Assembly (NCBI RefSeq): GCF_006717095.1
Contig: NZ_VFQE01000002.1
Location: forward strand, 897,853 to 961,852
Length of the DNA: 64,000 bases
From: Blastococcus colisei
Lineage (GTDB): Bacteria; Actinomycetota; Actinomycetes; Mycobacteriales; Geodermatophilaceae
Direction of reading: 5' to 3'
This document shows, one piece after another, positions 30,030 to 42,118 of this stretch. The stretch's first letter is position 1; every line of letters starts with the position of its first letter. The translations under genes and the position numbers were made by a program. The notes under the pieces were generated by a model, which worked only from the letters and a program-made list of their open reading frames with translations, ran no database searches and was not told the origin of the DNA.

Positions 30030-31459
30030 AGGGCGCTCTGCTCGCCGCGGCCTGCGGTGCCGCGGTGTCCGTGGCCGCCCGCCGGGTGGCCCGCTTCAGG
30101 CCACCCGAGACGTTCCCGGAGCCGGCCGACCTCGACGGTCTGGACGCCGACGCCGCTGCCGGGCGGCTGGCGGAGCTGGTCCGCATCCCGACGATCTCCT
30201 CGCGCGACCCGGAGGAGCGCGACGCCGCCGCGTTCGAGCAGTTCCGCCACCGCCTGACCGAGCTCTACCCGCAGACCCACCGGGTGCTGGAGCGGGAGGT
30301 GCTGGGCGACGGCGCGCTGCTCTACCGGTGGTCGAGCGGCACCGACCTGCCACCCCTGGTGCTCATGGCGCACTACGACGTCGTCCCGGTGGCCGGGCAG
30401 GACTGGACCCGCGACCCGTTCTCCGGACTGATCGAGGACGGCGTGGTGCACGGCCGCGGCGCCATCGACGACAAGGGCGCCCTGGTCGCGATCCTGGAAG
30501 CGGTGGAGTCCCTGGTCGCCGCCGGGTTCACCCCCGCCCGCGACGTCTACCTCTCGTTCGGCAACGACGAGGAGGTGGCCGGCGTCGGGGCGCAGCTGGC
30601 GGTCGAGGCCCTCGCCGCCCGTGGCGTCCGGCCGTGGGCTGTCATCGACGAGGGCGGCGCCGTGGTGAGCGGGGTCTTCCCCGGCGTCCCGGGGCAGACC
30701 GCCGTCGTCGGGCTGGCGGAGAAGGGCCTGCTGGACGTCGAGCTGGTCACGACCGACGCCGGTGGTCACGCGTCCGCACCGGTCCGCGGCGGCGCCCCCG
30801 CGCGGCTGGCCCGCGCCATCCTGCGGATCGAGGACCACCCGTTCCCCGCCCGCCTGCACGACGTCGTCCTGGGGATGGTCGACGCCCTCGGCCGGCACGC
30901 ACCCCTCGGCTACCGCGCCCTCTTCGCCCATGCGGAATACCTGCGGCCGGCGCTGGCGAAGGTCCTGTCCGGAGCCAGCCGCGAGGCGAACGCGCTGGTG
31001 CGCACCACGGTCGCCATCACCCAGCTCGAGGGCAGCACGGCCCGCAACGTGCTGGCCACGCGCGCCCGGGCGCACGCCAACATCCGGATCGCTCTGGGCG
31101 AGACGGTCGAGTCGACGGTCGACCGGCTGCGGCGGGTCATCGACGACCCGAGCGTCGAGCTGCGCGTCGTCTCGGGCAACGACCCCTCACCGGTGTCCCG
31201 GGCCGACAACGAGGCGTTCGCGCTGGTGAGCGCGGCGGTCCGGTCGGTGTACCCGGAAGCGGCGGTGGCGCCGTACGTGATGGTGCAGGCCAGCGACGCC
31301 CGGCACTTCAGCCAGGTGTGCGACAGCGTCTACCGCTTCATGCCGTTCGACCTGAGCAAGGACGAACTGGCCGCCCTGCACGCCGCCGACGAGCGCATCT
31401 CGGTCGCGGCCCTGCACCGCGGCGCCGGCTTCTTCCGGTACCTGATCCGCCACCTCTGA
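30026..31459 (+). CDS. M20 family metallopeptidase (carboxypeptidase S-like)
   Basis: 477 residues from GTG 30026, which overlaps the arcA stop. The N-terminus ([17 protein letters not shown]) may be a membrane anchor or signal. Zinc-site motifs: [10 protein letters not shown] (His, Asp), [13 protein letters not shown] (Asp), [10 protein letters not shown] (catalytic Glu) and a C-terminal His in SDARHFSQV. It resembles yeast CPS1/PM20D1 rather than ArgE. It may release amino acids, including arginine, from dipeptides or N-acyl amino acids; the exact substrate is inference. Confidence 0.88.
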   Translation: MKGALLAAACGAAVSVAARRVARFRPPETFPEPADLDGLDADAAAGRLAELVRIPTISSRDPEERDAAAFEQFRHRLTELYPQTHRVLEREVLGDGALLYRWSSGTDLPPLVLMAHYDVVPVAGQDWTRDPFSGLIEDGVVHGRGAIDDKGALVAILEAVESLVAAGFTPARDVYLSFGNDEEVAGVGAQLAVEALAARGVRPWAVIDEGGAVVSGVFPGVPGQTAVVGLAEKGLLDVELVTTDAGGHASAPVRGGAPARLARAILRIEDHPFPARLHDVVLGMVDALGRHAPLGYRALFAHAEYLRPALAKVLSGASREANALVRTTVAITQLEGSTARNVLATRARAHANIRIALGETVESTVDRLRRVIDDPSVELRVVSGNDPSPVSRADNEAFALVSAAVRSVYPEAAVAPYVMVQASDARHFSQVCDSVYRFMPFDLSKDELAALHAADERISVAALHRGAGFFRYLIRHL

Positions 31460-31478
31460 GGGTGTTCCGCGGATGCTC

Positions 31479-31508
31479 GTGCTCTGCTTCCCCCTGTAAG
31501 CAGAGCAC
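31479..31508. terminator. Bidirectional hairpin between the M20 peptidase and araA
   Basis: GTGCTCTGCTT (31479-31489) pairs perfectly with AAGCAGAGCAC (31498-31508) over an 8-base loop. It lies between the convergent stops at 31459 and 31547. There is no long T run. Confidence 0.7.
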
Positions 31509-31546
31509 AAGCTTCCGAGGACCTGGGGCGCCTCGCGGTGTCGCTG

Positions 31547-33055
31547 CTACAGGCGCTGGTTGAGGCGGTGGTAGGCCGCGCTCCAGCGCAGCTCCTTGGC
31601 CAGCGACCGCCGCGTGGTGTCGGCGTCGATCAGCACGAGCTCGGTCGAGAACACCTCGGCCAGGTCGGTGAGCTCGTCGGCACCGAGCTGGGTGGTCAGC
31701 ACCGTGTGGTGCGGCCCGCCGGCGGTCAGCCAGCCCTCGGTCGCCGTCGCGAAGTCCGGCCGCGGCTCCCAGACGGCGCGGGCCACCGGCAGGTTGGGCA
31801 GCGGCTCGTCGGGCTCGACGACGTCGATCTCGTTGGCGACCCACCGGAACCGGTCACCGAGATCGGACCAGCCGATGACGACGCCCGGCGCCGGGGCCGC
31901 GGTGAAGACCAGGCGGGCCGGGTCCTCGCGGCCGCCGATGCCCAGCGGGTGCACCTCCAGCCGCGGCTTCTCGCCGGAGATCGTCTGGCAGACCTCGAGC
32001 ATGTGGGCGCCGAGGATCTTCTCGCTGCCCACCTCGAGGTCGTAGGTGTAGTCCTCCATGAACGACGTCCCGCCGGGCAGTCCGGCGCTGGCCACCTTGA
32101 GCACCCGGAGCAGCGCCGAGGTCTTCCAGTCGCCCTCGCCGCCGAAGCCGTAGCCGTCGGCCATCAGCCGCTGGACGGCGAGCCCCGGGAGCTGGCGCAG
32201 GCCGCCGAGGTCCTCGAAGTTCGTCGTGAACGCCCCGAAGCCGCCCTCTTCCATGAACCACCGCAGCGCGGCCTCGATCCGCGCCTGGTACCGCACCGCC
32301 TCGTGCCGGTCCCCGCCCGGGAGCACGTCGGCCGACATCTCGTAGACCTCGGCGTACTCCTCGACCAGGTCGTCGACGGCGGCCTCCTGCACCGCGTCGA
32401 CCACGGCCACCAGGTCGTTCACGCCCCAGGTGTTCACCGACATGCCGAAGCGGATCTCCGCCTCGACCTTGTCCCCCTCGGTGACCGCGACGTTGCGCAT
32501 GTTGTCGCCGAACCGGGCCAGTTTGAGACCACGCGCGGCGGCGGCACCCGCGGCCGCTCGGGCCCACGAGCCGACCCGCGCGCGCACCCGAGGGTTGGAC
32601 ACGTGCCCGGCAACCGTCGTCCGCGGCACCCGCAGCCGGGTGAGCATGAACCCGTACTCGCGGTCGCCGTGGGCGGCCTGGTTCAGGTTCATGAAGTCCA
32701 TGTCGATCGTCGCCCAGGGCAGGGCGGCGTCGGCCTGGGTGTGCAGGTGCAGCAGCGGCTTGCGCAGCGCGTCCAGCCCGGGGATCCACATCTTCGCCGG
32801 GGAGAACGTGTGCATCCAGGTGATGACGCCGAGGCAGGCCGCGTCCTCGTTGGCCGCCCCCATGATCCGGCGGATGGCGGCCGCGTCCTTCAGCACCGGC
32901 TTCCAGACGACGCGAACCGGGACCTCGCCGGCCTCGTCGAGCGCGGCCGCCACGCGCTGGGACTGGGACGCGACCTGCTGGAGGGTCTCCTCGCCGTACA
33001 GCCCCTGGCTGCCGGTCAGGAACCAGACCTCGCGGCCTTCGAACGGGGCAGTCAC
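31547..33055 (-). CDS. araA: L-arabinose isomerase
   Basis: 502 residues. It converts L-arabinose to L-ribulose, a Mn-dependent cytosolic step. Conserved blocks: [84 protein letters not shown] and [14 protein letters not shown] 33055 is preferred over ATG 33067, because GGAGGA lies six bases before the GTG and would otherwise fall inside the first codons; it also matches the usual AraA N-terminus. It is the last gene of araB-araD-araA. Confidence 0.96.
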   Translation of the reverse strand: MTAPFEGREVWFLTGSQGLYGEETLQQVASQSQRVAAALDEAGEVPVRVVWKPVLKDAAAIRRIMGAANEDAACLGVITWMHTFSPAKMWIPGLDALRKPLLHLHTQADAALPWATIDMDFMNLNQAAHGDREYGFMLTRLRVPRTTVAGHVSNPRVRARVGSWARAAAGAAAARGLKLARFGDNMRNVAVTEGDKVEAEIRFGMSVNTWGVNDLVAVVDAVQEAAVDDLVEEYAEVYEMSADVLPGGDRHEAVRYQARIEAALRWFMEEGGFGAFTTNFEDLGGLRQLPGLAVQRLMADGYGFGGEGDWKTSALLRVLKVASAGLPGGTSFMEDYTYDLEVGSEKILGAHMLEVCQTISGEKPRLEVHPLGIGGREDPARLVFTAAPAPGVVIGWSDLGDRFRWVANEIDVVEPDEPLPNLPVARAVWEPRPDFATATEGWLTAGGPHHTVLTTQLGADELTDLAEVFSTELVLIDADTTRRSLAKELRWSAAYHRLNQRL

Positions 33056-33066
33056 AGGTTCCTCCA

Positions 33067-33795
33067 TCAGCGTTGTCCGTACACGTTCTGGTAGCGCGCG
33101 TAGAGCGAGTCGATGTCGGCCTGCGCGATCGGGATGGGCTCGCCCAGCTGGCGGGAGAGGTGCACGGTGCGGGCGACGTCCTCGGTCATGACCGCGGCCT
33201 TGACCGCCGCCTTCGCGCTCGCCCCGATGGTGAAGACGCCGTGGTTCTGCATGAGCACCGCCGGCGAGCGGGACCCGGAGAGCGTCGCGACGACGCCCTG
33301 GCCGATCGAGTCATCGCCGATGAGCGCGAACGGGCCCACCGGGATCGGGCCGCCGAACTCGTCGGCCATCGCCGTCAGCACGCACGGGATCTCCTCGCCG
33401 CGCGCGGCCCAGGCCGCGGCGTACGGGCTGTGCGTGTGCACCTGTCCGCCCGCCTCCGGCAGGTGCCGGTAGACGTAGGCGTGCGCGGCGGTGTCCGACG
33501 ACGGCGCCTTGACCCCGTCGACCACGGTCCCGTCGAGGTCGCAGACGGTGATGCCCTCCCAGCTCAGCTCGTCGTAGGAGACGCCGCTGCCCTTGATCAC
33601 GAACAGTTCCTCACCCGGCACCCGCGCGGAGACGTTGCCCGCCGTCCAGGTGACCAGCGCGTAGCGGGTCAGCTCGCCGTGCAGCGCGGCGACGTGCTCG
33701 CGCAGCTCTCGGTGGGTCCCTCGCTCGGTCGGTGCGTTCGGGGTCCCCGCGGAGACGTGGAGCGCCAGCGGAGCGTCTTCGTGGGGTGAAATCAT
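33067..33795 (-). CDS. araD: L-ribulose-5-phosphate 4-epimerase
   Basis: 242 residues, class II aldolase/AraD fold. It turns L-ribulose 5-phosphate into D-xylulose 5-phosphate for the pentose phosphate pathway. [28 protein letters not shown], the zinc-binding QVHTHSPYA and [10 protein letters not shown] are typical. Its ATG overlaps the araB stop by four bases, and it ends 11 bp before araA. The first 25 residues are longer than in many AraD proteins; a start closer to [14 protein letters not shown] is possible, but no better-placed start codon with a ribosome site was seen. Confidence 0.95.
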   Translation of the reverse strand: MISPHEDAPLALHVSAGTPNAPTERGTHRELREHVAALHGELTRYALVTWTAGNVSARVPGEELFVIKGSGVSYDELSWEGITVCDLDGTVVDGVKAPSSDTAAHAYVYRHLPEAGGQVHTHSPYAAAWAARGEEIPCVLTAMADEFGGPIPVGPFALIGDDSIGQGVVATLSGSRSPAVLMQNHGVFTIGASAKAAVKAAVMTEDVARTVHLSRQLGEPIPIAQADIDSLYARYQNVYGQR

Positions 33796-35471
33796 GCCGG
33801 CTGCTCCTCGGTCAGGACGGCGGAGGTCGTCCCGGTGTCGTCGGTCTGCTGGTGGCCGACCCCGACGTGGTCCACGGCGGCCCGCTCGACCGGGAGCGCG
33901 GCGACGTACCGCCGCATGAACGCGTCGAAGCCCTCGACGTCGACCGGGTCGGGCAGATGATTCCGCAGGGCCGTGCCGGTGAAGACCGTGGTGTCCAGGT
34001 AGTCCGCCAGGCTCCGTTCCGACGAGCCACTGGTCGCGAAGGCGGCCAGGACGGCGATGCCCCAGGCGCCCCCCTCGCCGGCGACGTCGCCGACTGAGAC
34101 CGGGGTGTCGATGGCAGCGGCCAGGAAGCGTTGCGCGACGCCCTCGGTCTTGAACAGGCCGCCGTGCGCGAACATCCGGTCCAGCCGCACGCCTTCGGTC
34201 TTCTGCAGGACGTCCATGCCGATCCGAAGCGTGGCCAGGGACGCGAACAGGTGGGTCCGCATGAAGGTGCTCAAGCTCAGCCTGCTGTCCGGGGACCGCA
34301 GGAAGAGCGGTCGGCCCTCCTCGAGGCCGGTGATCGGCTCCCCGGAGAGGTAGTTGTAGGCGAGCATCCCGCCGCAGTCGCTGGCACCGTCCAGTGCGGC
34401 GGCGAACAGCGTCTCGAACACCTCCGACGAGTCGACGTCGACGCCCAGCGTCCGGGCGAACTCGGCGAACAGCCCGACCCAGGCGTCCAGCTCACTGGCC
34501 CCGTTGTTGCAGTGCACCATGGCCACCGGGTCCCCGGCCGGCGTGGTGACAAGGTCCAGTTCGCGGTGCACCCGGGCGAGCTCGCGCTCGAGCACGACCA
34601 TGGCGAAGATCGAAGTTCCGGCGGAGACGTTGCCGGTGCGCGGAGCGACCGAGTTGGTGGCGACCATCCCCGTGCCCGCGTCACCCTCGGGCGGGCAGAG
34701 CGGGATGCCGGGGCGCAGCCGCCCGGTCGGGTCGAGCAGCGCCGCGCCCGCCTCGGTGAGCTCGCCGGCCGGCCGGCCGGCGACCGCGATCGCCGGCAGC
34801 AGCTCGGCGAGGGTCAGCTCGACCCCGGCCTCGGCGGCCAGCTGGTCGAATCGGGCCAGCATCGTGGCGTCGTACCCGCGGGTGGCCCTGTCGGTGGTGG
34901 CGGTGTCGATCGGGAGCATGCCGCTGGCGTCACCGATGCCGAGGACCTTCTCGCCGGTGAGCTGCCAGTGCACGTAGCCGGCCAGGGTCGTCAGGTGGTC
35001 CACCCGGCCGACGTGCTCCTCGCCGTCCAGGATCGCCTGGTAGAGGTGGGCGACGCTCCACCGGTGCGGGATGTTGACGCCGAACTCCGCGCTGAGCCGC
35101 TCGGCTGCCCGGCCCGTGTTCGTGTTGCGCCAGGTGCGGAACGGCGTGAGCAGCTCACCGTCGGCGTCGAACGCGAGGTAGCCGTGCATCATCGCCGACA
35201 CACCGAGGGCGCCGACTCCTGCCAGCTCGACCCCATGGCGTCGCCGCACGTCGTCCGCCAGGGCCGCAACGCTCTGCTGCACGCCCGTCCAGACGGCGTC
35301 CAGCGAGTACGTCCACAGCCGGTCCACGTACTGGTTCTCCCAGTCGGAGCTGCCGACGGCGAGCGGCGCGTGGTCCGGACCGATCAGCACCGCCTTGATC
35401 CGGGTCGACCCGAGCTCGATCCCCAGGGCCGTGCGACCGCCGGTGATCGCCTCGCCGGCATCCGTCGTCAT
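33792..35471 (-). CDS. araB: L-ribulokinase (FGGY family)
   Basis: About 559 residues from ATG 35471. It phosphorylates L-ribulose with ATP. FGGY features: N-terminal ALGIELGSTRIKAVLIG, the LGVSAMMHGYLAFD region, GNVSAGTSIFAMVV, and the C-terminal HGGLFKTEGVAQRFLAAAIDTPVSV. Longer in-frame upstream sequence would run into the operator, so the ATG at 35471 is preferred. First gene of the ara operon; the LacI-type operator at 35552-35565 lies about 80 bp upstream. Confidence 0.92.
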   Translation of the reverse strand: MTTDAGEAITGGRTALGIELGSTRIKAVLIGPDHAPLAVGSSDWENQYVDRLWTYSLDAVWTGVQQSVAALADDVRRRHGVELAGVGALGVSAMMHGYLAFDADGELLTPFRTWRNTNTGRAAERLSAEFGVNIPHRWSVAHLYQAILDGEEHVGRVDHLTTLAGYVHWQLTGEKVLGIGDASGMLPIDTATTDRATRGYDATMLARFDQLAAEAGVELTLAELLPAIAVAGRPAGELTEAGAALLDPTGRLRPGIPLCPPEGDAGTGMVATNSVAPRTGNVSAGTSIFAMVVLERELARVHRELDLVTTPAGDPVAMVHCNNGASELDAWVGLFAEFARTLGVDVDSSEVFETLFAAALDGASDCGGMLAYNYLSGEPITGLEEGRPLFLRSPDSRLSLSTFMRTHLFASLATLRIGMDVLQKTEGVRLDRMFAHGGLFKTEGVAQRFLAAAIDTPVSVGDVAGEGGAWGIAVLAAFATSGSSERSLADYLDTTVFTGTALRNHLPDPVDVEGFDAFMRRYVAALPVERAAVDHVGVGHQQTDDTGTTSAVLTEEQPA

Positions 35472-35551
35472 GTGAGGGGACCCTTTCGACCACCGGGAAC
35501 AGGCCTGGCGCCGACGATCCGGTCGACCGCCGGACGCGGCAAGCAACCGGA

Positions 35552-35565
35552 TGTTAGCGCTAACA
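35552..35565. promoter_or_regulatory. LacI-type operator upstream of araB
   Basis: TGTTAGCGCTAACA is a perfect 14-base palindrome with the central CG of LacI/GalR operators. It lies between the regulator's stop and araB, 80 bp before the araB start. A 13-of-14 match occurs before the sugar-binding-protein gene (40920-40933). The nearby LacI regulator (35578-36615) is the obvious ligand. Confidence 0.85.
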
Positions 35566-35577
35566 GAGAGGGCCGCC

Positions 35578-36615
35578 TCACGCTCGGGCCGGGGACGGAC
35601 CCGTGCTGGACCGCACCAGCAGGGCCGGGGGAACGGGCTCGGGGTGCAGGTCCTCCCCCTTCATCCGGGCGAGGACCAGCTGCACCCCCCGCCGTCCCAG
35701 CTCGGCGAAGTCCTGCCGCACGGTGGTCAGCGGAGGCGTGAAGTACGCCGCCTCGGGCAGGTCGTCGAACCCGACGACGCTGACGTCCTCCGGTACGCGC
35801 AGGCCTCCCTCGTGCAGTGCGGCGAGCAGCCCGAGCGCCATCTGGTCGTTGGCCGTGAACACGGCCGTGACGTCCTCCCCGCCGCGGATGCGGGCGGCGA
35901 GCACCTTGCCGGCGAGGTATCCCGAGGACGGCGTCCAGTCCCCGCGCAGCATGTCCTCGGGCACCGGTGCGCCGGCGGCCAGCAGCTCCGACCGCCAGCC
36001 CTCGATTCGTCCTCGGGCCTCCTGGGAGTCGGCTGGTCCGGCGACGTGGTGCACGGTCCGGTGGCCGAGGCCGAGCAGGTGCCGGGTGGCCAGGCGGGCA
36101 CCGGTCTCCTGGTCCACGCCGACGGCCGGGCGGTCCTCGGCCCCGCCCACCTGGACGGCGACCAGCGGCACCACGGGGTCGAGTGCGGCGAGCGCCTCTG
36201 CGGCGTCGTCGTAGGTGGACAGCGCCACGATGCCGTCGACCCGCTGGGCCACGAAGGTGTCCACCGCCTCACGCATCGCCCCGGCGGTCGCGTCGTCCAG
36301 GATCGAGACGCTGAGCGAGTAGCCGGCGGCCCGTGCCGCGTTCTCCAGCCCCAGCATCGTCTGCGCGGGCCCGTACTGGTTGATCTTGACGGTGACCAGG
36401 CCGATGGTGTGACTGCTCCCGGTGACCAGCGCGCGGGCCGCCCGATTGGGCCGGTACCCGAGCTCGGCGATCGCCTGCTGCACCCGTTCCCGGGTCAGCG
36501 GCGCCACGCTCGGGTGCGCGTTGATCACCCGCGAGACGGTCTGGTGCGACACCCCGGCCCGCGCCGCGACGTCCGCCAAGCCGGGTGGGCGGGACGCCGC
36601 CACCTGGGACGCCAC
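35578..36615 (-). CDS. LacI family transcriptional regulator of arabinose uptake and catabolism
   Basis: 345 residues from GTG 36615, with AGGAG six bases upstream. The N-terminal helix-turn-helix reads LADVAARAGVSHQTVSRVIN, with the hinge helix RPNRAARALVTG; the rest is a periplasmic-binding-protein-like sugar sensor (ALSTYDD..., FTANDQMALGLLAALHEGG, VSVVGFDD). The gene sits between araB and the transporter genes, and both flanking units carry a matching operator. Likely inducer is arabinose or another pentose. It probably represses both units until sugar is present. Confidence 0.92.
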   Translation of the reverse strand: MASQVAASRPPGLADVAARAGVSHQTVSRVINAHPSVAPLTRERVQQAIAELGYRPNRAARALVTGSSHTIGLVTVKINQYGPAQTMLGLENAARAAGYSLSVSILDDATAGAMREAVDTFVAQRVDGIVALSTYDDAAEALAALDPVVPLVAVQVGGAEDRPAVGVDQETGARLATRHLLGLGHRTVHHVAGPADSQEARGRIEGWRSELLAAGAPVPEDMLRGDWTPSSGYLAGKVLAARIRGGEDVTAVFTANDQMALGLLAALHEGGLRVPEDVSVVGFDDLPEAAYFTPPLTTVRQDFAELGRRGVQLVLARMKGEDLHPEPVPPALLVRSSTGPSPARA

Positions 36616-36668
36616 CCCGTCTCCTCTGCTGACGGCCCGACCGGGCGGGCGGCGGACCGGGGTCGTCG

Positions 36669-37915
36669 TCAGCGCGATGCGCCGGCGCGGCGCTTGTTGT
36701 AGACGTCGAAGGCGACGGCGAGCAGGAGCACCAGGCCCTTGACCACCGACTGGATCGGCTGCTCGACGCCCATGAGCTGCATGCCGTTGCTCATGACCGC
36801 CATGATCAGACCGCCGACCATCGCGCCGACGACGGTGCCGACCCCGCCGGTGACGGCCGCACCGCCGATGAAGGCCGCGGCGATGGCGTCCAGCTCGAAC
36901 ATCTCGCCGGCCGACGGCTGCGCCCCGTTCATGCGCGAGGAGTAGATGACGCCGGCCACCCCCGCCAGGAAGCCCATGTTCACGAAGATCCAGAAGTTGA
37001 CCTTCCTGACCTTCACGCCCGAGAGCATCGCCGCCGACAGGTTGCCGCCGATCGCGTAGACCTGACGACCGAAGATCGTCCGCTTGGTGACCAGGCCGTA
37101 CACGATGACCAGGACGGCCAGGATGATCAGCACGATCGGCAGCCCGCGGGAGTGCGCCAGCTGCCAGGCGAAGGCCATGACGACGGCCGCCACGGCGACG
37201 ATCTTGGCGATGAACAGGGGCAGGCTCTCGACCGGCTGCTCGTAGCGAAGCTGGGCCATCCGCGACCGCCAGCTGCTCACCGCGTATCCGGCGACGGCGA
37301 TGCCGCCGATGAGCAGGGTGAAGGCGTCGTAGCCGTCCCCGCCGATGAGCCCGTTCAGGAAGCCGGTGGCGATGCGGCTGTACTCGCGGGGGAACGGGGA
37401 CAGCGAGATGTTGTCGAGCACCTGCAGCGTGAGGCCGCGGAAGAGCAGCATGCCGGCGAGGGTGACGATGAAGGCCGGTATGCCGACGTAGGCGACCCAG
37501 AAGCCGTGCCAGGCCCCTACCGCCATGCCGACGGCGAGTGCGGCGACGATGCCGACCCAGGTCGGGTAGCCCTGCTGGATGACCAGCACCGCGGAGACCG
37601 CGCCGCACAGCGCCACCACCGAGCCGACCGACAGGTCGATGTGACCGGCGATGATCACGATGACCATGCCGATCGCGAGAACGAGGATGTAGCTGTACTG
37701 CAGGACGATGTTCGTGACGTTGCGCGGGCTCAGCGAGACGCCGTCGGTGAGGATGGCGAACAGCACCACGATCGCGACGAAGGCGATGTAGATGCCGCTG
37801 GTGCGCAGGTTGCGGGTGAGCAGGTGCAGCGGGTTGCTGTCGGTCGCCTGCTCCTTCGCCTGCTTGGCAGCACCCGGCGCCGGGGCGATCTCCTCCGTCT
37901 GCGGGACCATCTTGG

Positions 37916-37919
<4 letters not shown>
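36669..37919 (-). CDS. mmsB: Multiple-monosaccharide ABC transporter permease (MmsB/XylH type)
   Basis: 416 residues with about ten helices. It belongs to the ribose/xylose permease family: [31 protein letters not shown] (about 81-111), the long [13 protein letters not shown] and the C-terminal [22 protein letters not shown]. Length and the long cytoplasmic N-terminus match MmsB/GguB. Its ATG overlaps the ATPase stop (37916-37919). With the ATPase and the binding protein it forms a pentose importer. The gene is followed, 50 bp on, by the LacI regulator. Confidence 0.93.
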
Positions 37920-39454
<1,535 letters not shown>

Positions 39455-39567
39455 GGACTCCGCTGTCCTCGTCTCCCGCGCCCGGATCCGGGCGGTCGGA
39501 TGGTGGCGGTCGGCTACGGGCGGCGCTTCGCCGGGCGTGGGCGGCCGGATGGGGAGCGCACGAGCGT

Positions 39568-39694
39568 CCGGACGGCGTCCGTCCGGCCCCCGTGGCGTGC
39601 GGGTGGTACGGGTGCGTGGTGGTGCCGGGTCGTGCGGTGTGGTGCAGATGGTGCCCGGTCGGGCCCGGCGGCGGTAGCGGCGCCGAGCCCGACC
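39568..39694 (-). terminator. Two hairpins between the binding-protein and ATPase genes
   Basis: Stem CCGGACGG / CCGTCCGG (39568-39586, loop CGT) and a longer stem GGTCGGGC / GCCCGACC (39657-39694, with an inner GGCG/CGCC pair). They lie just after the binding-protein stop (39714) on the transcript. They would protect its 3' end and lower read-through into mmsA. The remainder of the 259-bp gap (39455-39713) shows no gene. Confidence 0.55.
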
Positions 39695-39713
39695 GGCGTT
39701 CAGGTGGTGCGGA

Positions 39714-40838
39714 TCAGCCCTCGGCCTGGCCCGACGCGACCTCTTCAGCCGTCCAGTAGCCGCTGTCGACCAGGACCTCCTGGATGTTGTCGGCCGTCAC
39801 GGTCTCGATCGGGAGCAGGTACGACGGGACGACCTTCACGCCGTTGTCGTAGGTCTCGGTGTCGTTGGCCTCCGGCTCCTCGCCCTCGAGGAACGCCTGG
39901 GCGGCGACCACGGCCTGCTCGGCCAGCAGACGGGTGTCCTTGAAGATCGTCGAGTACTGGACACCGTCGGCGATGAGCTTGACCGAGGCGATCTCGGCGT
40001 CCTGGCCGGTGACGATCGGCATCGGGCGGTCACCCTCGCTGATCGTCGGGCCGTACCCGGCGTTCTGCAGGGCGGTGATGATGCCGCGGGACAGGCCGTC
40101 GTACGGCGAGAGGACGCCGTCGAGCTGCTGGCCGCCGCTGTAGGAGGAGGTCAGCAGGTCCTCCATGCGCCGCTGCGCGGTCTCCTGCTGCCAGCGCAGG
40201 ATGGCCACCTGCTCGATGTCGGTCTGGCCCGAGGGGACGACCAGGGTGCCGGCGTCGATCAGCGGCTGCAGCACCGACATGGCGCCGTCGAAGAAGAAGT
40301 GGGCGTTGTTGTCGTCCAGCGAGCCGGCGAACAGCTCGATGTTGAACGGACCGCCCTCGCCGAGGCCCTCGACCAGCGACTCGGCCTGCGCGACGCCGAC
40401 CTGGAAGTTGTCGAAGCTGACGTAGAAGTCGACGTTCTCGCTGTCGCGGATCAGCCGGTCGTAGGAGATGACCGGGATGCCGGCGTCGGCGGCCGCCTGC
40501 AGCTGGCTGGACAGCGCCGTGCCGTCGATGGCGGCGACGATCAGGGCGTCGACGCCCTGGGTGATCATCGAGTCCACCTGCTGGGCCTGGGTCGGGATGT
40601 CGTCGCCGGCGTACTGCAGGTCGACCTCGTAGCCCTCGGCCTCCAGCTGCTCCTGGACGGAGTTGCCGTCGGCGATCCACCGCTCGGACGTCTCGGTCGG
40701 CATCGAGACACCGATCGAGAGGTCCTCGGGGGCCGCGTCCGACGTGTCGTTGTTGCTGCCGGCGCCCTCGCCGCCACATGCCGCCAGCGTGAGCGCCAGG
40801 ACGGCGCTCGCGGCGGTCAAGCCGAGCTTCCTGCTCAC
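39714..40838 (-). CDS. chvE: ChvE-type multiple-monosaccharide-binding lipoprotein
   Basis: 374 residues. GTG 40838 gives a lipoprotein signal with lipobox [16 protein letters not shown] lies eight bases upstream. The mature part reads [53 protein letters not shown] and [26 protein letters not shown], a close match to ChvE/MmsE binding proteins for arabinose, galactose, xylose or glucose. First gene of the transporter operon, with a LacI-type operator about 80 bp upstream. Confidence 0.93.
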   Translation of the reverse strand: MSRKLGLTAASAVLALTLAACGGEGAGSNNDTSDAAPEDLSIGVSMPTETSERWIADGNSVQEQLEAEGYEVDLQYAGDDIPTQAQQVDSMITQGVDALIVAAIDGTALSSQLQAAADAGIPVISYDRLIRDSENVDFYVSFDNFQVGVAQAESLVEGLGEGGPFNIELFAGSLDDNNAHFFFDGAMSVLQPLIDAGTLVVPSGQTDIEQVAILRWQQETAQRRMEDLLTSSYSGGQQLDGVLSPYDGLSRGIITALQNAGYGPTISEGDRPMPIVTGQDAEIASVKLIADGVQYSTIFKDTRLLAEQAVVAAQAFLEGEEPEANDTETYDNGVKVVPSYLLPIETVTADNIQEVLVDSGYWTAEEVASGQAEG

Positions 40839-40919
40839 GTGTGATCTCCTCTTCGAGACATCTGCCGCCACTCGACCCGGTCGACACGGCGCAGGCCCGC
40901 GCGACGCGAGCGAAGCCAA

Positions 40920-40933
40920 TGTGAGCGCTAACA
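40920..40933. promoter_or_regulatory. LacI-type operator upstream of the sugar-binding-protein gene
   Basis: TGTGAGCGCTAACA matches the araB operator at 13 of 14 positions and lies 82 bp before the start of the binding-protein gene, nearly the same distance as at araB. This ties uptake and catabolism to one regulator. Confidence 0.8.
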
Positions 40934-41042
40934 ACTGCCGCCGTCAACCCCCGTCGGCCCGATAGTTGTCACGATGGCGTAACGCCCGCGACACCTCGGC
41001 GTGGGCGCGCTGCAGCGGTTCCCGCGTCGTCACAGACCGCAT

Positions 41043-41109
41043 TTCTGGGGTCGTGCTCGTGCTGGTGGAGTGAGGCAGAACCCGGCAGAGCGCGAGCAAT
41101 ACCCCAGAA
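41043..41109. terminator. Long hairpin downstream of the SEC-C gene
   Basis: TTCTGGGGT (41043-41051) pairs with ACCCCAGAA (41101-41109), and just inside it TGCTCG pairs with CGAGCA, each offset by two bases. It lies next to the stop of the SEC-C gene (41114), between that gene and the transporter promoter. The rest of 40934-41042 shows nothing I can name. Confidence 0.5.
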
Positions 41110-41113
41110 GGGG

Positions 41114-42043
41114 TCAGCGGAGCGTGATCTGCCGGGAGATCAGGCCGGCTCGGGCCCGGCGCTCGTCGGAGGTCAGCGGCTCGGTCACGGCCAGTGCCTG
41201 CTCGAGCCGGGACTGGAACTCCGTCGCCGGCCCCACCCAGTCCTCTGCCGCGATGTCGGCGGGCAGGTCCCAGACGGGGACGACGAGCCCGAGGGCGCGG
41301 AAGGCTCCGGCGTAGCGGGTTCCCTCGCCGAGCAGGATCTGGCCCGACGCCGAGAGCCGGGCGAGCGCGTCGAGCAGCTTCTCCTCGGGCTCCGGCCGCA
41401 CCCAGCGCAGGTGAGCCCGCTCGTCTCCCGGCCGCACCCAGTACGCCGCCTCGAGCCCCTCCAGGCGGACGGTCGGCAGGATCGCCTCGTTGGCGGGCTC
41501 CAGACCGGCCATGGCCGCGGCGGACGGATCGGTCCCCTCCAGCCAGAAACCGAAGTCGTCGTGCACGGTCACCTCGAACGGCGCCGAGAGGTCGAGCAGC
41601 TCCTGCAGTCGCGGACCGGCCGAGCCGGCGGCGCCGATCGGGCCCGGGTCGACCGGAGCGCCGGCCGGGGCCTCGAGCGCCGCGGCGAGCGACGTGCCGA
41701 TGTCGCGGCTGACGTCGTCGGAGGACGCATGCATCTGGGCGCCGACCACGATCTCGCCGTTGGCCCGCACCAGGGCCGGGGTGCCACCGGGCAGGACGCT
41801 GGCGAGGGTGACCTCGCGGCCGTCCGTCGTCCGCAGCACGGCCGTGGCCGCCGGCACCAGCTCGCGCAGGGCGACCCAGTCGGCCTCACCCGGCAGGCCC
41901 TCGAAGGGCCGGGTCACCGGCGGGGCGTAGCCCGACCCGTGGCAGTGCTTGTAGCGGCGACCGGACCCGCAGAAGCACGGGGCCTTCGGGTTGATGCCCT
42001 CCGGCGCGGCGGCGGGGGCGGAGGAGCGCTTGCGGGAAGCCAT
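41114..42043 (-). CDS. SEC-C motif protein (DUF5926 family)
   Basis: 309 residues from ATG 42043. The N-terminal PKAPCFCGSGRRYKHCHG is a SEC-C zinc motif (CxC-x8-CH), as at the end of SecA; the rest has no SecA motor domain. Proteins of this family are common in actinobacteria and were at times labelled SecA by mistake. Function unknown; the metal-binding tail suggests contact with proteins or ribosomes. It is divergent from the P450 gene across 72 bp. Confidence 0.85.
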   Translation of the reverse strand: MASRKRSSAPAAAPEGINPKAPCFCGSGRRYKHCHGSGYAPPVTRPFEGLPGEADWVALRELVPAATAVLRTTDGREVTLASVLPGGTPALVRANGEIVVGAQMHASSDDVSRDIGTSLAAALEAPAGAPVDPGPIGAAGSAGPRLQELLDLSAPFEVTVHDDFGFWLEGTDPSAAAMAGLEPANEAILPTVRLEGLEAAYWVRPGDERAHLRWVRPEPEEKLLDALARLSASGQILLGEGTRYAGAFRALGLVVPVWDLPADIAAEDWVGPATEFQSRLEQALAVTEPLTSDERRARAGLISRQITLR

Positions 42044-42102
42044 GCGGTGCAGCGTATGTGGGGTCCCGATCCGGAAGTGACCGGCGTCGTGACTGCACTC
42101 CA

Positions 42103-42118
42103 TAGGCTCGTGCGCGTG
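42103..42118 (+). promoter_or_regulatory. Possible -10 box of a leaderless P450 transcript
   Basis: TAGGCT (42103-42108) lies seven bases before the GTG at 42116. That distance would put transcription start at the start codon, as is common in actinobacteria, and no ribosome site is seen. Low-weight evidence. Confidence 0.3.

Noticed and set aside
31547..33067. ATG 33067 as the araA start
   Set aside because: It would place the GGAGGA ribosome site inside codons two and three; GTG 33055 has ideal spacing and the usual AraA N-terminus.
41114..42043. SecA preprotein translocase
   Set aside because: Only the short SEC-C zinc motif is shared; no helicase motifs or SecA length.
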